Below, in pieces: positions 26,409-34,360 of a stretch of DNA of 64,000 nucleotides (positions within the stretch are counted from its first letter, which is position 1; every line of letters starts with the position of its first letter). This DNA comes from Culturomica massiliensis (GTDB lineage: Bacteria; Bacteroidota; Bacteroidia; Bacteroidales; Marinifilaceae). Location of the stretch: contig NZ_LT594621.1 of the NCBI RefSeq assembly GCF_900091655.1, positions 1,550,001-1,614,000 of the forward strand, given 5' to 3'. A model generated the notes under the pieces. The model did no database searches, had not been told where the DNA came from, and saw nothing but the letters and a program-made list of their open reading frames with translations. The translations under genes were made by a program, and so were the position numbers.

Positions 26409-27773
26409 ATGCTTCAGTTTGAGCTTACCCACGAATTCCTGAGTCAAATCGAAGAGTTGATCGATGCCGGTAACAAAGAACAAGTTTCCGGGTTACTCAA
26501 AGATCTGCATCCGGCGGATGTTGCAGAAATTTTAGAAGAACTGGATAACGAACGGGCACAATTCGTCTTTTTACTACTGGATAACGAAAAAGGCAGCGAT
26601 GTACTTGCAGAAATCGACGAAGAGGAACGCAATCGCTTTCTGGCTTCTTTTCCTCCTGAAATTATTGCCAAACGCTTCATCGACCATATGGAATCCGATG
26701 ACGCCGCCGATGTTGTCGGGAGCCTCTCCGACGAGCAACAACACGAGGTATTATCCCATATGGACGACCTGGAACAAGCCGGAGATATTGTCGACTTGCT
26801 GCATTATGACGAAGATACTGCCGGAGGTTTGATGGCAAAAGAATTGGTGGTCGTCAATGAAAACTGGACCGTTCTCACCTGTCTGCGCGAATTGAGCCGT
26901 CAAGCTGAAAATATCGACGAAATTTACAACGTTTATGTCGTCGACGACGATAACAAACTAAAGGGACGTCTATCACTGAAAAAGATGATTCTTTCCCCGA
27001 CCTCTGCCAAAATCAGTAATCTGTATTACGAAGACATTATATCTGTAAAAACCGATGAGCCGGCAGAATCCGTAGCCCGTATTATGCAGAAATACGACCT
27101 CGTAGCCATTCCGGTTGTCGATTCTCTGGGACGCCTGGCAGGACGGATTACAATCGACGACGTCGTCGATGTTATCCGCGAAGAGGCCGAGAGAGACTAT
27201 CAGATGATGTCCGGTATCAGCCAGGACGTGGAGACATCAGACAGCATCTGGTCGCAAACCAAAGCCCGCTTGCCTTGGCTGATCATCGCCCTCTTTGGAG
27301 GAATGGTCTCTGCGTATATGATTTCCCGTTACGAAGCGGAAATAGCTCTTTTTCCGGTAACTGCCATGTTTATTCCCGTCATTACAGCTATGGGAGGAAA
27401 TGTTGGCATTCAATCTTCAGCCATCGTAGTACAAGGATTAGCCTCAAACTCATTGAGCCTTAAAAACGGATTCCACAATATCATCAAAGAGATCGGCGGA
27501 GCACTAATCAATGCTACGATTTGCTCTTCCATTATTTTTCTCCTGACTCTTTGTTTCAATCTCAATTCATTGGCCATGCCGTTGACCGTTACCCTTTCCC
27601 TATTCATTGTTATCCTGTTTGCTTCGATCTTCGGAACAGCCTTTCCCCTACTGCTCAACAGATTAAATATTGATCCGGCCTTAGCAACAGGCCCTTTCAT
27701 TACACTGACCAATGACATCATCGGCCTGAACATATACCTGCTTACAGGCAATGCTATTTTATCCTGTTTCTAA
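26409..27773 (+). CDS. mgtE: Magnesium transporter MgtE
   Basis: 454 residues. The N-terminal superhelical domain (residues 1-125, LHPADVAEILEELDNERAQFVF) and two CBS domains (about 130-255) form the cytosolic Mg2+ sensor; a connecting helix leads to five membrane segments (about 283-450) with the pore motif MGGNVGIQSSAIVVQGL. The CBS part gates a Mg2+-selective channel closed when cellular Mg2+ is high. Co-transcribed after ksgA; its last four bases overlap the end of the convergent BASS transporter gene. Confidence 0.94.
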   Translation: MLQFELTHEFLSQIEELIDAGNKEQVSGLLKDLHPADVAEILEELDNERAQFVFLLLDNEKGSDVLAEIDEEERNRFLASFPPEIIAKRFIDHMESDDAADVVGSLSDEQQHEVLSHMDDLEQAGDIVDLLHYDEDTAGGLMAKELVVVNENWTVLTCLRELSRQAENIDEIYNVYVVDDDNKLKGRLSLKKMILSPTSAKISNLYYEDIISVKTDEPAESVARIMQKYDLVAIPVVDSLGRLAGRITIDDVVDVIREEAERDYQMMSGISQDVETSDSIWSQTKARLPWLIIALFGGMVSAYMISRYEAEIALFPVTAMFIPVITAMGGNVGIQSSAIVVQGLASNSLSLKNGFHNIIKEIGGALINATICSSIIFLLTLCFNLNSLAMPLTVTLSLFIVILFASIFGTAFPLLLNRLNIDPALATGPFITLTNDIIGLNIYLLTGNAILSCF

Positions 27774-28636
27774 CTTACGGGTTGAATAGTCCGGCCGGCC
27801 ACCCTGATATAAGTCAGTAAAACAATATTCATAATCAAAGCATATACAATCGAAGGAATGGCTATAATTTCACTGTTAAATATAAAGGGACTGGTTGCGA
27901 TAGCTATCCCCTGAGCGGCATTCTGCATACCGATTTCAATGACAATTGTACGCCTTTCTCTCCCCTGCAGGCGCATAAGCCAGGATAAGCCGCCCCCAAC
28001 GGCCATAGCCGACAAAATAAGCATTCCGATACACACACCTAATTGTCCGATATGTACAAGAATCACCCGGTAATGCTGTACAAAAAATACTGTCGCCAAT
28101 AAAAGAAGTGCCGGAAAAGCTATTTTATTCAACAAACACCTTACTTTTTCTGCCCTTTCCGGAGCGTATCGTTTGTATAGTACCCCCAGAACAACCGGCA
28201 GTAAAGTCAAGACCAGATTCTGGATAATCAAACGCCCCACCGGCAAATGCATCCTAAAATCTTCCTGATTACCCACCAAATGAAACGCAAAAGCCATGAT
28301 CACAGGAATCGTAAAAAGAGTAATCACACTGCTGAGAGCTGTAAGACTGACGGAAAGCGCTACATCTCCTTTCGCAATCATGGAAAACACATTGGACGAA
28401 CTGCCCCCCGGAGAACAAGCAATCAGCACTAAGCCGATAAAAAAAAGAGCATCCAAACGGAAAAACAAGCCCAACCCTATTGCCAATAGAGGCAAAACCA
28501 CAATCTGTCCGACAAGCCCGACAAACACCGGCCGGGGACGCTTATAAAAAAGAAGAAAATCCCTGATATTTAGTTCCAATCCCAGTTCGAACATCAAAAG
28601 GGTAAGAATCGGTAATACTATAAAAATCGTATTCAT
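27770..28636 (-). CDS. Bile acid:sodium symporter (BASS/SBF) family transporter
   Basis: 288 residues with nine to ten hydrophobic segments. The LIACSPGGSSSNVFSMIAKGDVALSVSLT segment is the BASS sodium/substrate crossover motif, and IEIGMQNAAQGIAIAT near the C-terminus is the second conserved motif. Bacterial members move bile acids, pantoate, pyruvate or other organic anions with sodium; the substrate here is unknown. In a gut bacterium bile acids are a plausible but untested ligand. Single gene with its own TATCTTTG -7 box, convergent with mgtE (four-base overlap). Confidence 0.88.
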   Translation of the reverse strand: MNTIFIVLPILTLLMFELGLELNIRDFLLFYKRPRPVFVGLVGQIVVLPLLAIGLGLFFRLDALFFIGLVLIACSPGGSSSNVFSMIAKGDVALSVSLTALSSVITLFTIPVIMAFAFHLVGNQEDFRMHLPVGRLIIQNLVLTLLPVVLGVLYKRYAPERAEKVRCLLNKIAFPALLLLATVFFVQHYRVILVHIGQLGVCIGMLILSAMAVGGGLSWLMRLQGRERRTIVIEIGMQNAAQGIAIATSPFIFNSEIIAIPSIVYALIMNIVLLTYIRVAGRTIQPVS

Positions 28637-28709
28637 AATTCCAACTGAATCAATAAATCCTGTAACCTCATAAAGTTACAAATGCCATTTCATACAAATT
28701 CAAGGTCTG

Positions 28710-28717
28710 CAAAGATA
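28710..28717 (-). promoter_or_regulatory. -7 box for the BASS transporter gene
   Basis: TATCTTTG on the minus strand, 73 bases before the start codon. Confidence 0.5.
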
Positions 28718-28902
28718 AAGTAAAATAAATACCGACCATAAGAATTTTTAGATGATAAAGTTCACTTTTTACAAAAAACAACGTAAAATTGTAATTGTAG
28801 ATTTTGGATTTACGATTTTAAACTGGGCTTGTCATTCCATGCTGCCAGAAAAGAAATATTGTAAATCAAAAAGTAATAAATGAACTGATAAAACTTATTA
28901 TT

Positions 28903-29505
28903 ATGGAACGAAATTTAAAAGAAGCCCTGAAACACAGACGCAGTTACTATGCGATAGAGGCTCAATCACCGATACCCGATGAAAAAGTCGAGGAAATCGT
29001 CCGCTTTGTATTGGAAACGACTCCTTCTGCATTTAATTCACAATCGACACGTTTGGTATTATTGTTGGGAGAACAACACAAAAAATTCTGGCAAATCGTA
29101 AAAGATACCTTACAAAAAATCATATCAGAACAGGCTTTTAAAGCTACTGAAAATAAAATTAACAACTCCTTTGCTTCCGGTTACGGTACCGTTCTGTTTT
29201 TTGAGGACGAAGCCATCGTTGAAGGATTACAAAAAGCTTTTCCCTTATATGAAAGCAAATTCCCGGAATGGTCGGAACACACATCGGCTATGCATCAGCT
29301 TGCCACATGGACCATGCTCGAAGATGCCGGATTCGGAGCATCATTGCAACATTACAATCCATTGATTGATACCGCCGTTATTGCTGAGTGGAAATTACCG
29401 GAACATTGGAAACTGATAGCACAAATGCCATTCGGAACACCTTTGCTCGTTCCTGATAAAAAAGAAATAAAACCGATCCACGACAGGCTGAAGATTTTCA
29501 AATAA
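28903..29505 (+). CDS. Nitroreductase family protein (Frm2/Hbn1-like)
   Basis: 200 residues. The HRRSYYAIE N-terminal FMN-phosphate motif, TPSAFNSQSTRLVLLLG and EDAGFGASLQHYNP match the Frm2/Hbn1-like branch of flavin-dependent nitroreductases. These use NAD(P)H and FMN to reduce nitro or quinone compounds and are cytosolic homodimers. Length fits. The natural substrate is unknown. It is followed by a large hairpin and an MFS pump gene on the same strand. Confidence 0.88.
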   Translation: MERNLKEALKHRRSYYAIEAQSPIPDEKVEEIVRFVLETTPSAFNSQSTRLVLLLGEQHKKFWQIVKDTLQKIISEQAFKATENKINNSFASGYGTVLFFEDEAIVEGLQKAFPLYESKFPEWSEHTSAMHQLATWTMLEDAGFGASLQHYNPLIDTAVIAEWKLPEHWKLIAQMPFGTPLLVPDKKEIKPIHDRLKIFK

Positions 29506-29537
29506 GAGTTGCTCTGAAATAAAACGATACTACTCCT

Positions 29538-29603
29538 ATCCCATAATTTTCGATCGGAAATTACATTTTTTCCTCCGATAAAGAAAACTATGGGATTTTT
29601 TTG
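29538..29603 (+). terminator. Large bulged hairpin with T-run downstream of the nitroreductase gene
   Basis: Nested arms ATCCCATA/TATGGGAT, TTTTC/GAAAA and ATCGGA/TCCGAT form one long interrupted stem, followed by TTTTTTT. It is a good terminator candidate. The GGGAT arm can instead pair with ATCCC at 29611-29615, so an attenuator is also possible. Confidence 0.6.
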
Positions 29604-29638
29604 TATTTTTATCCCGACTTTTCAAAAGAAAATTAGTT

Positions 29639-29677
29639 ATGAAGTTTGTAATACTTGCGGCCTTTAAGGTGAGGTGA
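29639..29677 (+). other. Possible 12-codon leader peptide or gene remnant
   Basis: ATG to TGA reading MKFVILAAFKVR, between the hairpin and the MFS gene. It is too short to judge: it may be a leader peptide, the relic of a longer gene, or chance. Confidence 0.2.
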
Positions 29678-29746
29678 CACAAAACACTTTTATTTATTAC
29701 ATACAGCTGCTTCGAAAGTTGTAGCATAACTAATTTTATTATAATC

Positions 29747-30979
29747 ATGGATAATTGGAAAAAAAAGTTTGCCATCATCTGGGCAGGACAACTGTTCTCT
29801 ATATTAAGTAGCGCTATCGTCGGCTATGCCGTCATTTTCTGGTTGAGCATAGAGACCCGTAGTGCTGAGGTCCTTGCGCTATCTGTCATGGCCAGCTTAT
29901 TACCACAGGCTGTTTTAGGCCCGTTTGCAGGAGTATATGTAGACCGGTGGAAACGGAAAAGGACAATGATAGCTGCCGATATGTTTGTCGCTTTATGCTC
30001 TTTCATATTAGGATTACTGTTTTATTACGACATGGCGGAATTAGAATACATCTATCTGTTACTGGCTTTACGAAGCGTCGGAAATGCGTTTCACTCCCCT
30101 GCCATGCAAGCTGCCATACCTTTACTTGCTCCCGAATCCGAATTAATGCGTATAGCCGGTGTCAATCAGGCTATTCAGTCGGCCAGTAGCATTGCCGGAC
30201 CGGCACTAGGTGCCATCCTGATCACCTCGTTCAACATGACGACAGTGATGCTCTGTGACGTTGCCGGAGCACTGATCGCCTGCACCGCCTTATTATTCGT
30301 ATTTATTCCCGACCCGGCCCCAAAAGAGATAAAAGAAAAACCGAGTGTTATCCGGGAAATGAAAGAAGGTCTGCAAGAAGTGAGACGACACAAAGGCATT
30401 GCCTGGTTAATGGGAATCTCTGTTTTAGTCACTTTCTTTTTGATGCCTGTTGCTACCCTATTCCCTCTGATGACAGTCGTACACTTCGAAGGCAGTACAT
30501 TCCAAATGAGCCTGATAGAAATGATATGGGGTGGTGGCACATTAACCGGAGGACTTATTATAGGTATCTGGAAATTCAAAGTACGAAAAGTAATCCTGAT
30601 TAACATATCCTATCTGGTTCTGGGAGCCTATCTGATAGGCTCGGGGCTTTTACCCACCGGCGGTTTCACCCTGTTTGTTCTCCTTACAGTCATCGGAGGG
30701 CTGTCCGCACCCTTTTACAGCAGTCCTTTTACAACATTGCTGCAAACCTACATTGCCCCTACGGCTTTAGGCCGGGTATTCTCTCTATTCGGAAGCCTGA
30801 GTTTGCTGCCGGCTGTCATCGGACTATTGGCTACCGGATTCATTGCCGATCATATTGGTATTACCCGTGCTTTTATATACGCAGGCACCATCATAACCCT
30901 GCTGGGAATATTTTCTTTTTCCGTCACATCAATCATGCAATTGGAGAAAAAGAAACGCCATACAAATACTAAAATATAA
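29747..30979 (+). CDS. Major facilitator superfamily efflux transporter (MFS_3/macrolide-pump-like)
   Basis: 410 residues with twelve hydrophobic segments. The loop motif GVYVDRWKRKRTM after helix two, GNAFHSPAMQAAIPLLAPESELMRIAGVNQ and IAGPALGA are characteristic of the MFS_3 group that includes Mef-type drug pumps and EntS exporters. It probably exports a small hydrophobic compound by proton antiport across the inner membrane. The flavodoxin/ferredoxin gene begins 11 bases downstream. Substrate unknown. Confidence 0.87.
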   Translation: MDNWKKKFAIIWAGQLFSILSSAIVGYAVIFWLSIETRSAEVLALSVMASLLPQAVLGPFAGVYVDRWKRKRTMIAADMFVALCSFILGLLFYYDMAELEYIYLLLALRSVGNAFHSPAMQAAIPLLAPESELMRIAGVNQAIQSASSIAGPALGAILITSFNMTTVMLCDVAGALIACTALLFVFIPDPAPKEIKEKPSVIREMKEGLQEVRRHKGIAWLMGISVLVTFFLMPVATLFPLMTVVHFEGSTFQMSLIEMIWGGGTLTGGLIIGIWKFKVRKVILINISYLVLGAYLIGSGLLPTGGFTLFVLLTVIGGLSAPFYSSPFTTLLQTYIAPTALGRVFSLFGSLSLLPAVIGLLATGFIADHIGITRAFIYAGTIITLLGIFSFSVTSIMQLEKKKRHTNTKI

Positions 30980-30990
30980 ACTAAAGTTAT

Positions 30991-31761
30991 ATGCAATTAC
31001 ATCTTGTTTACTTTTCACCGACACATACGAGCCGTACTATCGGACGTTCGATAGCCCTGGGATGCAATACGGACAATATCACCGAAACCGATTTAACTTA
31101 CCGGCACCCCGGCCAACCGATAGTAATACAGGCAGATATAGCCATCGTCGCCGTTCCGGTATACGGAGGGCGTGTTGCAGAAACGGCAATGGAGCGTCTG
31201 CAATGGATAAAAGGGCAACAGACACCCGTTATTCCGGTAGTCGTATACGGCAACCGGGATTATGAAGATGCCTTACTGGAACTGACGGACCATTTGAAAA
31301 ATACAGGGTTCTGTCCGCTGGCAGCAGCAGCCTTCATCGGCGAACATTCCTACAGCCGGACGGATATGCCGATTGCAGGCGGACGACCGGATGCTGCCGA
31401 CCAAACCGCAGCTATAACATTCGGGTGGAAAGCCGTTGAAAAATGGAATGCGACAAAACAAAAAACAGTATTTCCGGAACCGCATATTCCGGGAAATTAT
31501 CCGTATAAAATAAAAGGTCCGAAAACTCCGGCAGCCCCCGTCACCTCTTCCGAAAAATGTATCCAATGCGGTATATGTTCGGAAGTATGCCCGACCGAAG
31601 CCATATCCGGAACAATTCCCGTAAGCGACCCGGCCCTTTGCATCAAATGTTGTGCCTGTGTAAAAGAATGTCCGGCCGAAGCCCGGATATTCAATACCCC
31701 TTACACAGCTATGCTATTCGAAAAATGCAGCGCCCGGAAAGAACCTGAAACGTGGTTTTGA
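30991..31761 (+). CDS. EFR1-type flavodoxin-ferredoxin fusion (two [4Fe-4S] clusters)
   Basis: 256 residues. The N-terminal 150 residues are a flavodoxin-like fold with the FMN-phosphate loop SPTHTSRTIG and VPVYGGRVA; the C-terminal part holds two ferredoxin motifs, CIQCGICSEVCP (about 190) and CIKCCACVKECP (about 217). This is the EFR1 family, soluble electron carriers in anaerobes. Redox partner unknown. It lies 11 bases after the MFS gene, so the two are likely co-transcribed. Confidence 0.9.
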   Translation: MQLHLVYFSPTHTSRTIGRSIALGCNTDNITETDLTYRHPGQPIVIQADIAIVAVPVYGGRVAETAMERLQWIKGQQTPVIPVVVYGNRDYEDALLELTDHLKNTGFCPLAAAAFIGEHSYSRTDMPIAGGRPDAADQTAAITFGWKAVEKWNATKQKTVFPEPHIPGNYPYKIKGPKTPAAPVTSSEKCIQCGICSEVCPTEAISGTIPVSDPALCIKCCACVKECPAEARIFNTPYTAMLFEKCSARKEPETWF

Positions 31762-31831
31762 AATCGTCATCTATAAACTTCATACGTAATATGCACAAAT
31801 AGATTTACCGTTAAAATAAAACAGTCGAAAT

Positions 31832-31845
31832 TACCCTTTTGTGTA
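31832..31845 (+). promoter_or_regulatory. LuxR-type operator candidate upstream of the ThiF gene (one mismatch)
   Basis: TACCCTTTTGTGTA differs by one base from the TACACTTTTGTGTA operator found at two promoters downstream. Its centre is 37-38 bases from the end of the -7-like box TACTTTTA (31869-31876), close to the 36.5 seen at the other two. The upstream partner site is reduced to a half-site (GCACAAA near 31793). Confidence 0.55.
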
Positions 31846-31868
31846 GTAGCTATCTTATTCTAATGTCC

Positions 31869-31876
31869 TACTTTTA
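31869..31876 (+). promoter_or_regulatory. Degenerate -7 box for the ThiF gene
   Basis: TACTTTTA differs from TAnnTTTG only at the last base; 24 bases before the ATG. The weak box fits dependence on an activator. Confidence 0.45.
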
Positions 31877-31900
31877 CATTGTCTATCAAAAATATATATT

Positions 31901-32659
31901 ATGGAAGAAAGATATTGTAGAAATCGTATTTACGTTAAGGAATCAGAACAAGAAGCTATAAAGAAATACAGGATTCTGCTAGGAGGTGCAGGCATAGGCA
32001 GTATAATCGCAGAATGTGCTTTGAGATTTGGTTTTGAGAATATCACAATAGTGGACGGTGACAAGGTTGAATTAAGCAATTTAAATCGTCAAAACTATGA
32101 AGAATCGGATCTCGGTCACTATAAGGCAGAAAGATTAGCTCATCGGCTGTTACGTATAAACCCGGAAGCTAAAATAGATTTTCATACCTGTTATATAAAT
32201 AAAGACAATGTAGAAGAATTAATAAAAGGACATGATGTAGCTATCAATGCTTTGGATTTTAAATCCGATATCCCTTTTATTTTTGATAAGTTATGCCAGA
32301 AATCCGATATCCCTGTATTACATCCCTATAATTTCGGTTGGGCCGGTTTTCTTACCGTAGTAAAGCCAAAGGGATTTAAATTATCCCTATTGTCGCATAC
32401 GCCTGAAGGTTTTGAAGTGAAGATGGCTCAATATGTTTCCAAATACAGTTCCTTTTGGAATATTTCGAGGCCCTGGCTCGATCAGGTGATAGACACGTTC
32501 AAAAAAGAAAAGGATGCACGACCGGCTCCCCAGCTATCTATCGGCTCCTGGATTGCTGCAGGATTTTGTGTAAATGTGATGTACAATCTGGTAACAGAAA
32601 AGGAAGTAAAAACTTTTCCCAAATTCTACTTATCATCCATCTATTGCGACAATAATTAA
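31901..32659 (+). CDS. ThiF/MoeB/E1-like adenylyltransferase
   Basis: 252 residues. The ATP-binding fold of the E1/ThiF/HesA family is clear: LLGGAGIGSIIAE (residues 27-39), VDGDKVELSNLNRQ with Asp52 and Arg63, Lys75 in YKAERLA, and an INALDFKSD segment for the metal-binding Asp. The family adenylates a C-terminal carboxylate of a peptide or carrier protein. There is no CxxC zinc pair as in MoeB or ThiF, so it is a divergent stand-alone member, as seen for peptide-tailoring enzymes such as MccB. It is convergent with the LuxR-type gene (one-base gap) and carries the island's operator in its promoter. Substrate unknown. Confidence 0.82.
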   Translation: MEERYCRNRIYVKESEQEAIKKYRILLGGAGIGSIIAECALRFGFENITIVDGDKVELSNLNRQNYEESDLGHYKAERLAHRLLRINPEAKIDFHTCYINKDNVEELIKGHDVAINALDFKSDIPFIFDKLCQKSDIPVLHPYNFGWAGFLTVVKPKGFKLSLLSHTPEGFEVKMAQYVSKYSSFWNISRPWLDQVIDTFKKEKDARPAPQLSIGSWIAAGFCVNVMYNLVTEKEVKTFPKFYLSSIYCDNN

Positions 32660-32660
32660 A

Positions 32661-33413
32661 TTACAGCAGTTTATAATTGGTTGCAAAAGACAATGCCTCG
32701 GTTATATTTTTTACATTTAGTCTTTCAAAAAGTCTTCTTTTATAGAATTTAACCGTATCTATGGCAATACATAGTTTATCAGAAATCTCATTCATGGTAT
32801 ACCCCCTTGCAGATAGGGAAAGTATATCCTTTTCCCTGTCGGACAGTTCCAATCCCTCATTTATATTCCAGCGATGTCCCTCTAAAGAATATTCCCAAAA
32901 CTCGGTTTGTCCTTGTTTACGTATCTCTATATGACCGGGAGATTCATGTGCCGATAAGGATACAAAACAAGCCGCCAACCATATTTTCCCGTCATCCGTT
33001 AAAATAACAGGAGTCAGTTTATGATTGATCAATGTTGCTTTTCGTCCGGAAATAATATGAAAATCATAAGATATGCTATAAGACAACCTCTCTTCTAAAT
33101 CCAGCTTATCAAAAAAATTGAACCCTGCTTTATTCAGCTCCATCAGCATGGATTGTTCTTTTTCCGGAACATGTTGTATGTAAAACAAATAGCCCATATC
33201 CCGGACTTCTTCCGAAGTATGGCCACATAAAAACAACGGATTATCGGAAACATACAAAAAATTCTTTTTATAATAATCGATAATATAAAGACTCTGATAG
33301 GTTGTCCGGGATATCGCATCAAATACTTTTGATAATGATTTTACACGTTCATATTCCTCCTCGGATATATTATGTATAAGATTCGTGGCTGTAAAATAAT
33401 CTTCTATCGTCAT
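32661..33413 (-). CDS. LuxR-family transcriptional regulator with PAS-like sensor domain
   Basis: 250 residues. Residues about 185-248 are a LuxR/GerE helix-turn-helix (LELSDREKDILSLSARGYTMNEIS, then DTVKFYKRRLFERLNVKNITEA) with the conserved Glu and DTVKxY pattern. The N-terminal 165 residues look like a PAS fold (YIIDYYKKNFLYVSDNPLFLCG), as in other Bacteroidales stand-alone LuxR proteins, rather than the acyl-homoserine-lactone domain of LuxR/LasR. It is divergent from the GNAT gene and lies beside the TACAC-N4-GTGTA palindromes, so it is the natural candidate to bind them. No receiver domain, so the signal may be a ligand. Confidence 0.88.
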   Translation of the reverse strand: MTIEDYFTATNLIHNISEEEYERVKSLSKVFDAISRTTYQSLYIIDYYKKNFLYVSDNPLFLCGHTSEEVRDMGYLFYIQHVPEKEQSMLMELNKAGFNFFDKLDLEERLSYSISYDFHIISGRKATLINHKLTPVILTDDGKIWLAACFVSLSAHESPGHIEIRKQGQTEFWEYSLEGHRWNINEGLELSDREKDILSLSARGYTMNEISDKLCIAIDTVKFYKRRLFERLNVKNITEALSFATNYKLL

Positions 33414-33479
33414 TGAATATATTTAAATATTTATCAATTGTAAATATATATTATTTATGTAAAATCTACAAACAATTAA

Positions 33480-33493
33480 TACACAAAAGTGTA
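33480..33493. promoter_or_regulatory. Operator 1 of the GNAT promoter (TACACAAAAGTGTA)
   Basis: Inverted arms TACAC/GTGTA around AAAA. Its centre is 39 bases upstream of the centre of the second site; the same pair and spacing occurs before the outer-membrane gene. Confidence 0.75.
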
Positions 33494-33518
33494 GAAATGC
33501 CGTTCACATCTTCTCAAA

Positions 33519-33532
33519 TACACTTTTGTGTA
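33519..33532. promoter_or_regulatory. Operator 2 of the GNAT promoter (TACACTTTTGTGTA)
   Basis: The reverse complement of operator 1. Its centre is 36.5 bases from the last base of the -7 box, which puts it near -41 relative to the expected start, the usual place for an activator touching polymerase. Confidence 0.75.
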
Positions 33533-33554
33533 ACATGCTTTATTCACCGAAAAA

Positions 33555-33562
33555 TAATTTTG
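33555..33562 (+). promoter_or_regulatory. -7 box for the GNAT gene
   Basis: TAATTTTG, an exact TAnnTTTG match, 21 bases before the ATG at 33584. Confidence 0.65.
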
Positions 33563-33583
33563 ACATATCAAAATAAAAATGAT

Positions 33584-34243
33584 ATGAAACAATTAATTAT
33601 TACAAACGGTGATTACAACATTTATCAAGTCGATAAAAACTATTTGTATGCTATTGCCAAATTTGTCGTTCTTGAAAATTATAAACATCATACAAATGAT
33701 GTTTGTTCGAAAAATACAGAAGAGGATATATTGAAGGTATATAAAGAAGAATTACAATTTTCCTCCGTTGCTTATCTATTCATTGCTGAAAATCACCGAG
33801 GCAAACTGATCGGGTGTATCCGGGTAATGAAATGGGATAAAATAACCCGCCTCCCCATTCATAAAATATTTAATATAAATCTACAAAAATACATTCCTTG
33901 TAGTGAAGCAAAATCATTCTGGCATATCGGACGATTTGCAATAGATTCGCTGAATAGCAGGTCTTCCATCCTATTATTCAAACAACTCATGATATGTGCC
34001 GTACACCAGATCATTTGTGATACCCACGGTTGTATGATCGCAGAGACAGATAGTAAGCTATTACGCATACTGCAATTATTAGGCATTCAAACTCACACCC
34101 TGGGGCCGGGCGTCATTTACCTGGGTTCTGAAACGATCCCGCTATATGCTACAAAGTTTGGTCTGAGTAAATTTTACAATTCTCACCGTCATCTATTATG
34201 TAATCTTAATATTTCACACAATGTGCAATTAGAAACGGCTTAA
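33584..34243 (+). CDS. GNAT-fold N-acyltransferase of the LuxI/FeeM type
   Basis: 219 residues. Strand and motif order (AYLFIAENHRGKLIGCIRVM, then FWHIGRFAIDS, then a helix ending in a Thr-His-Gly-Cys turn, then LLRILQLLGIQTHTLGPGVIYLGSETIPLYA) matches the GNAT-like N-acyltransferases that include LuxI-type autoinducer synthases and FeeM N-acyl-amino-acid synthases. Those enzymes move an acyl chain from acyl carrier protein to an amino compound. The reading frame is open from 33413, but the upstream 57 codons would contain both operators and the promoter, so ATG 33584 is the start. Flanked by paired operators on both sides. Substrate and product are inference. Confidence 0.7.
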   Translation: MKQLIITNGDYNIYQVDKNYLYAIAKFVVLENYKHHTNDVCSKNTEEDILKVYKEELQFSSVAYLFIAENHRGKLIGCIRVMKWDKITRLPIHKIFNINLQKYIPCSEAKSFWHIGRFAIDSLNSRSSILLFKQLMICAVHQIICDTHGCMIAETDSKLLRILQLLGIQTHTLGPGVIYLGSETIPLYATKFGLSKFYNSHRHLLCNLNISHNVQLETA

Positions 34244-34248
34244 CCGAC

Positions 34249-34262
34249 TACACAAAAGTGTA
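34249..34262. promoter_or_regulatory. Operator 1 of the outer-membrane/peptide operon (TACACAAAAGTGTA)
   Basis: Identical to 33480-33493, starting five bases after the GNAT stop. Confidence 0.75.
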
Positions 34263-34287
34263 GAAATCACAGAACAACATACCGTTT

Positions 34288-34301
34288 TACACTTTTGTGT
34301 A
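34288..34301. promoter_or_regulatory. Operator 2 of the outer-membrane/peptide operon (TACACTTTTGTGTA)
   Basis: Identical to 33519-33532, again 39 bases centre-to-centre from its partner and 36.5 bases from the end of the TTTG at 34328-34331. Confidence 0.75.
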
Positions 34302-34323
34302 ATTCACAAGTCAACAGTATTTA

Positions 34324-34331
34324 GAACTTTG
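34324..34331 (+). promoter_or_regulatory. Degenerate -7 region of the peptide operon
   Basis: GAACTTTG keeps TTTG but lacks the TA at its normal spacing, so the promoter should be weak without an activator. The start codon follows 29 bases later. Confidence 0.45.
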
Positions 34332-34360
34332 CATACAGGAACCCTTTAAAACACATTACG

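Noticed and set aside
27770..27773. Four-base overlap of mgtE and the BASS transporter as a regulatory device
   Set aside because: Short tail-to-tail overlaps are common in compact genomes and nothing else supports it.
33413..33583. 57 extra N-terminal codons for the GNAT gene
   Set aside because: They would cover both operators and the -7 box and overlap the divergent regulator start; no GNAT-like residues are encoded there.
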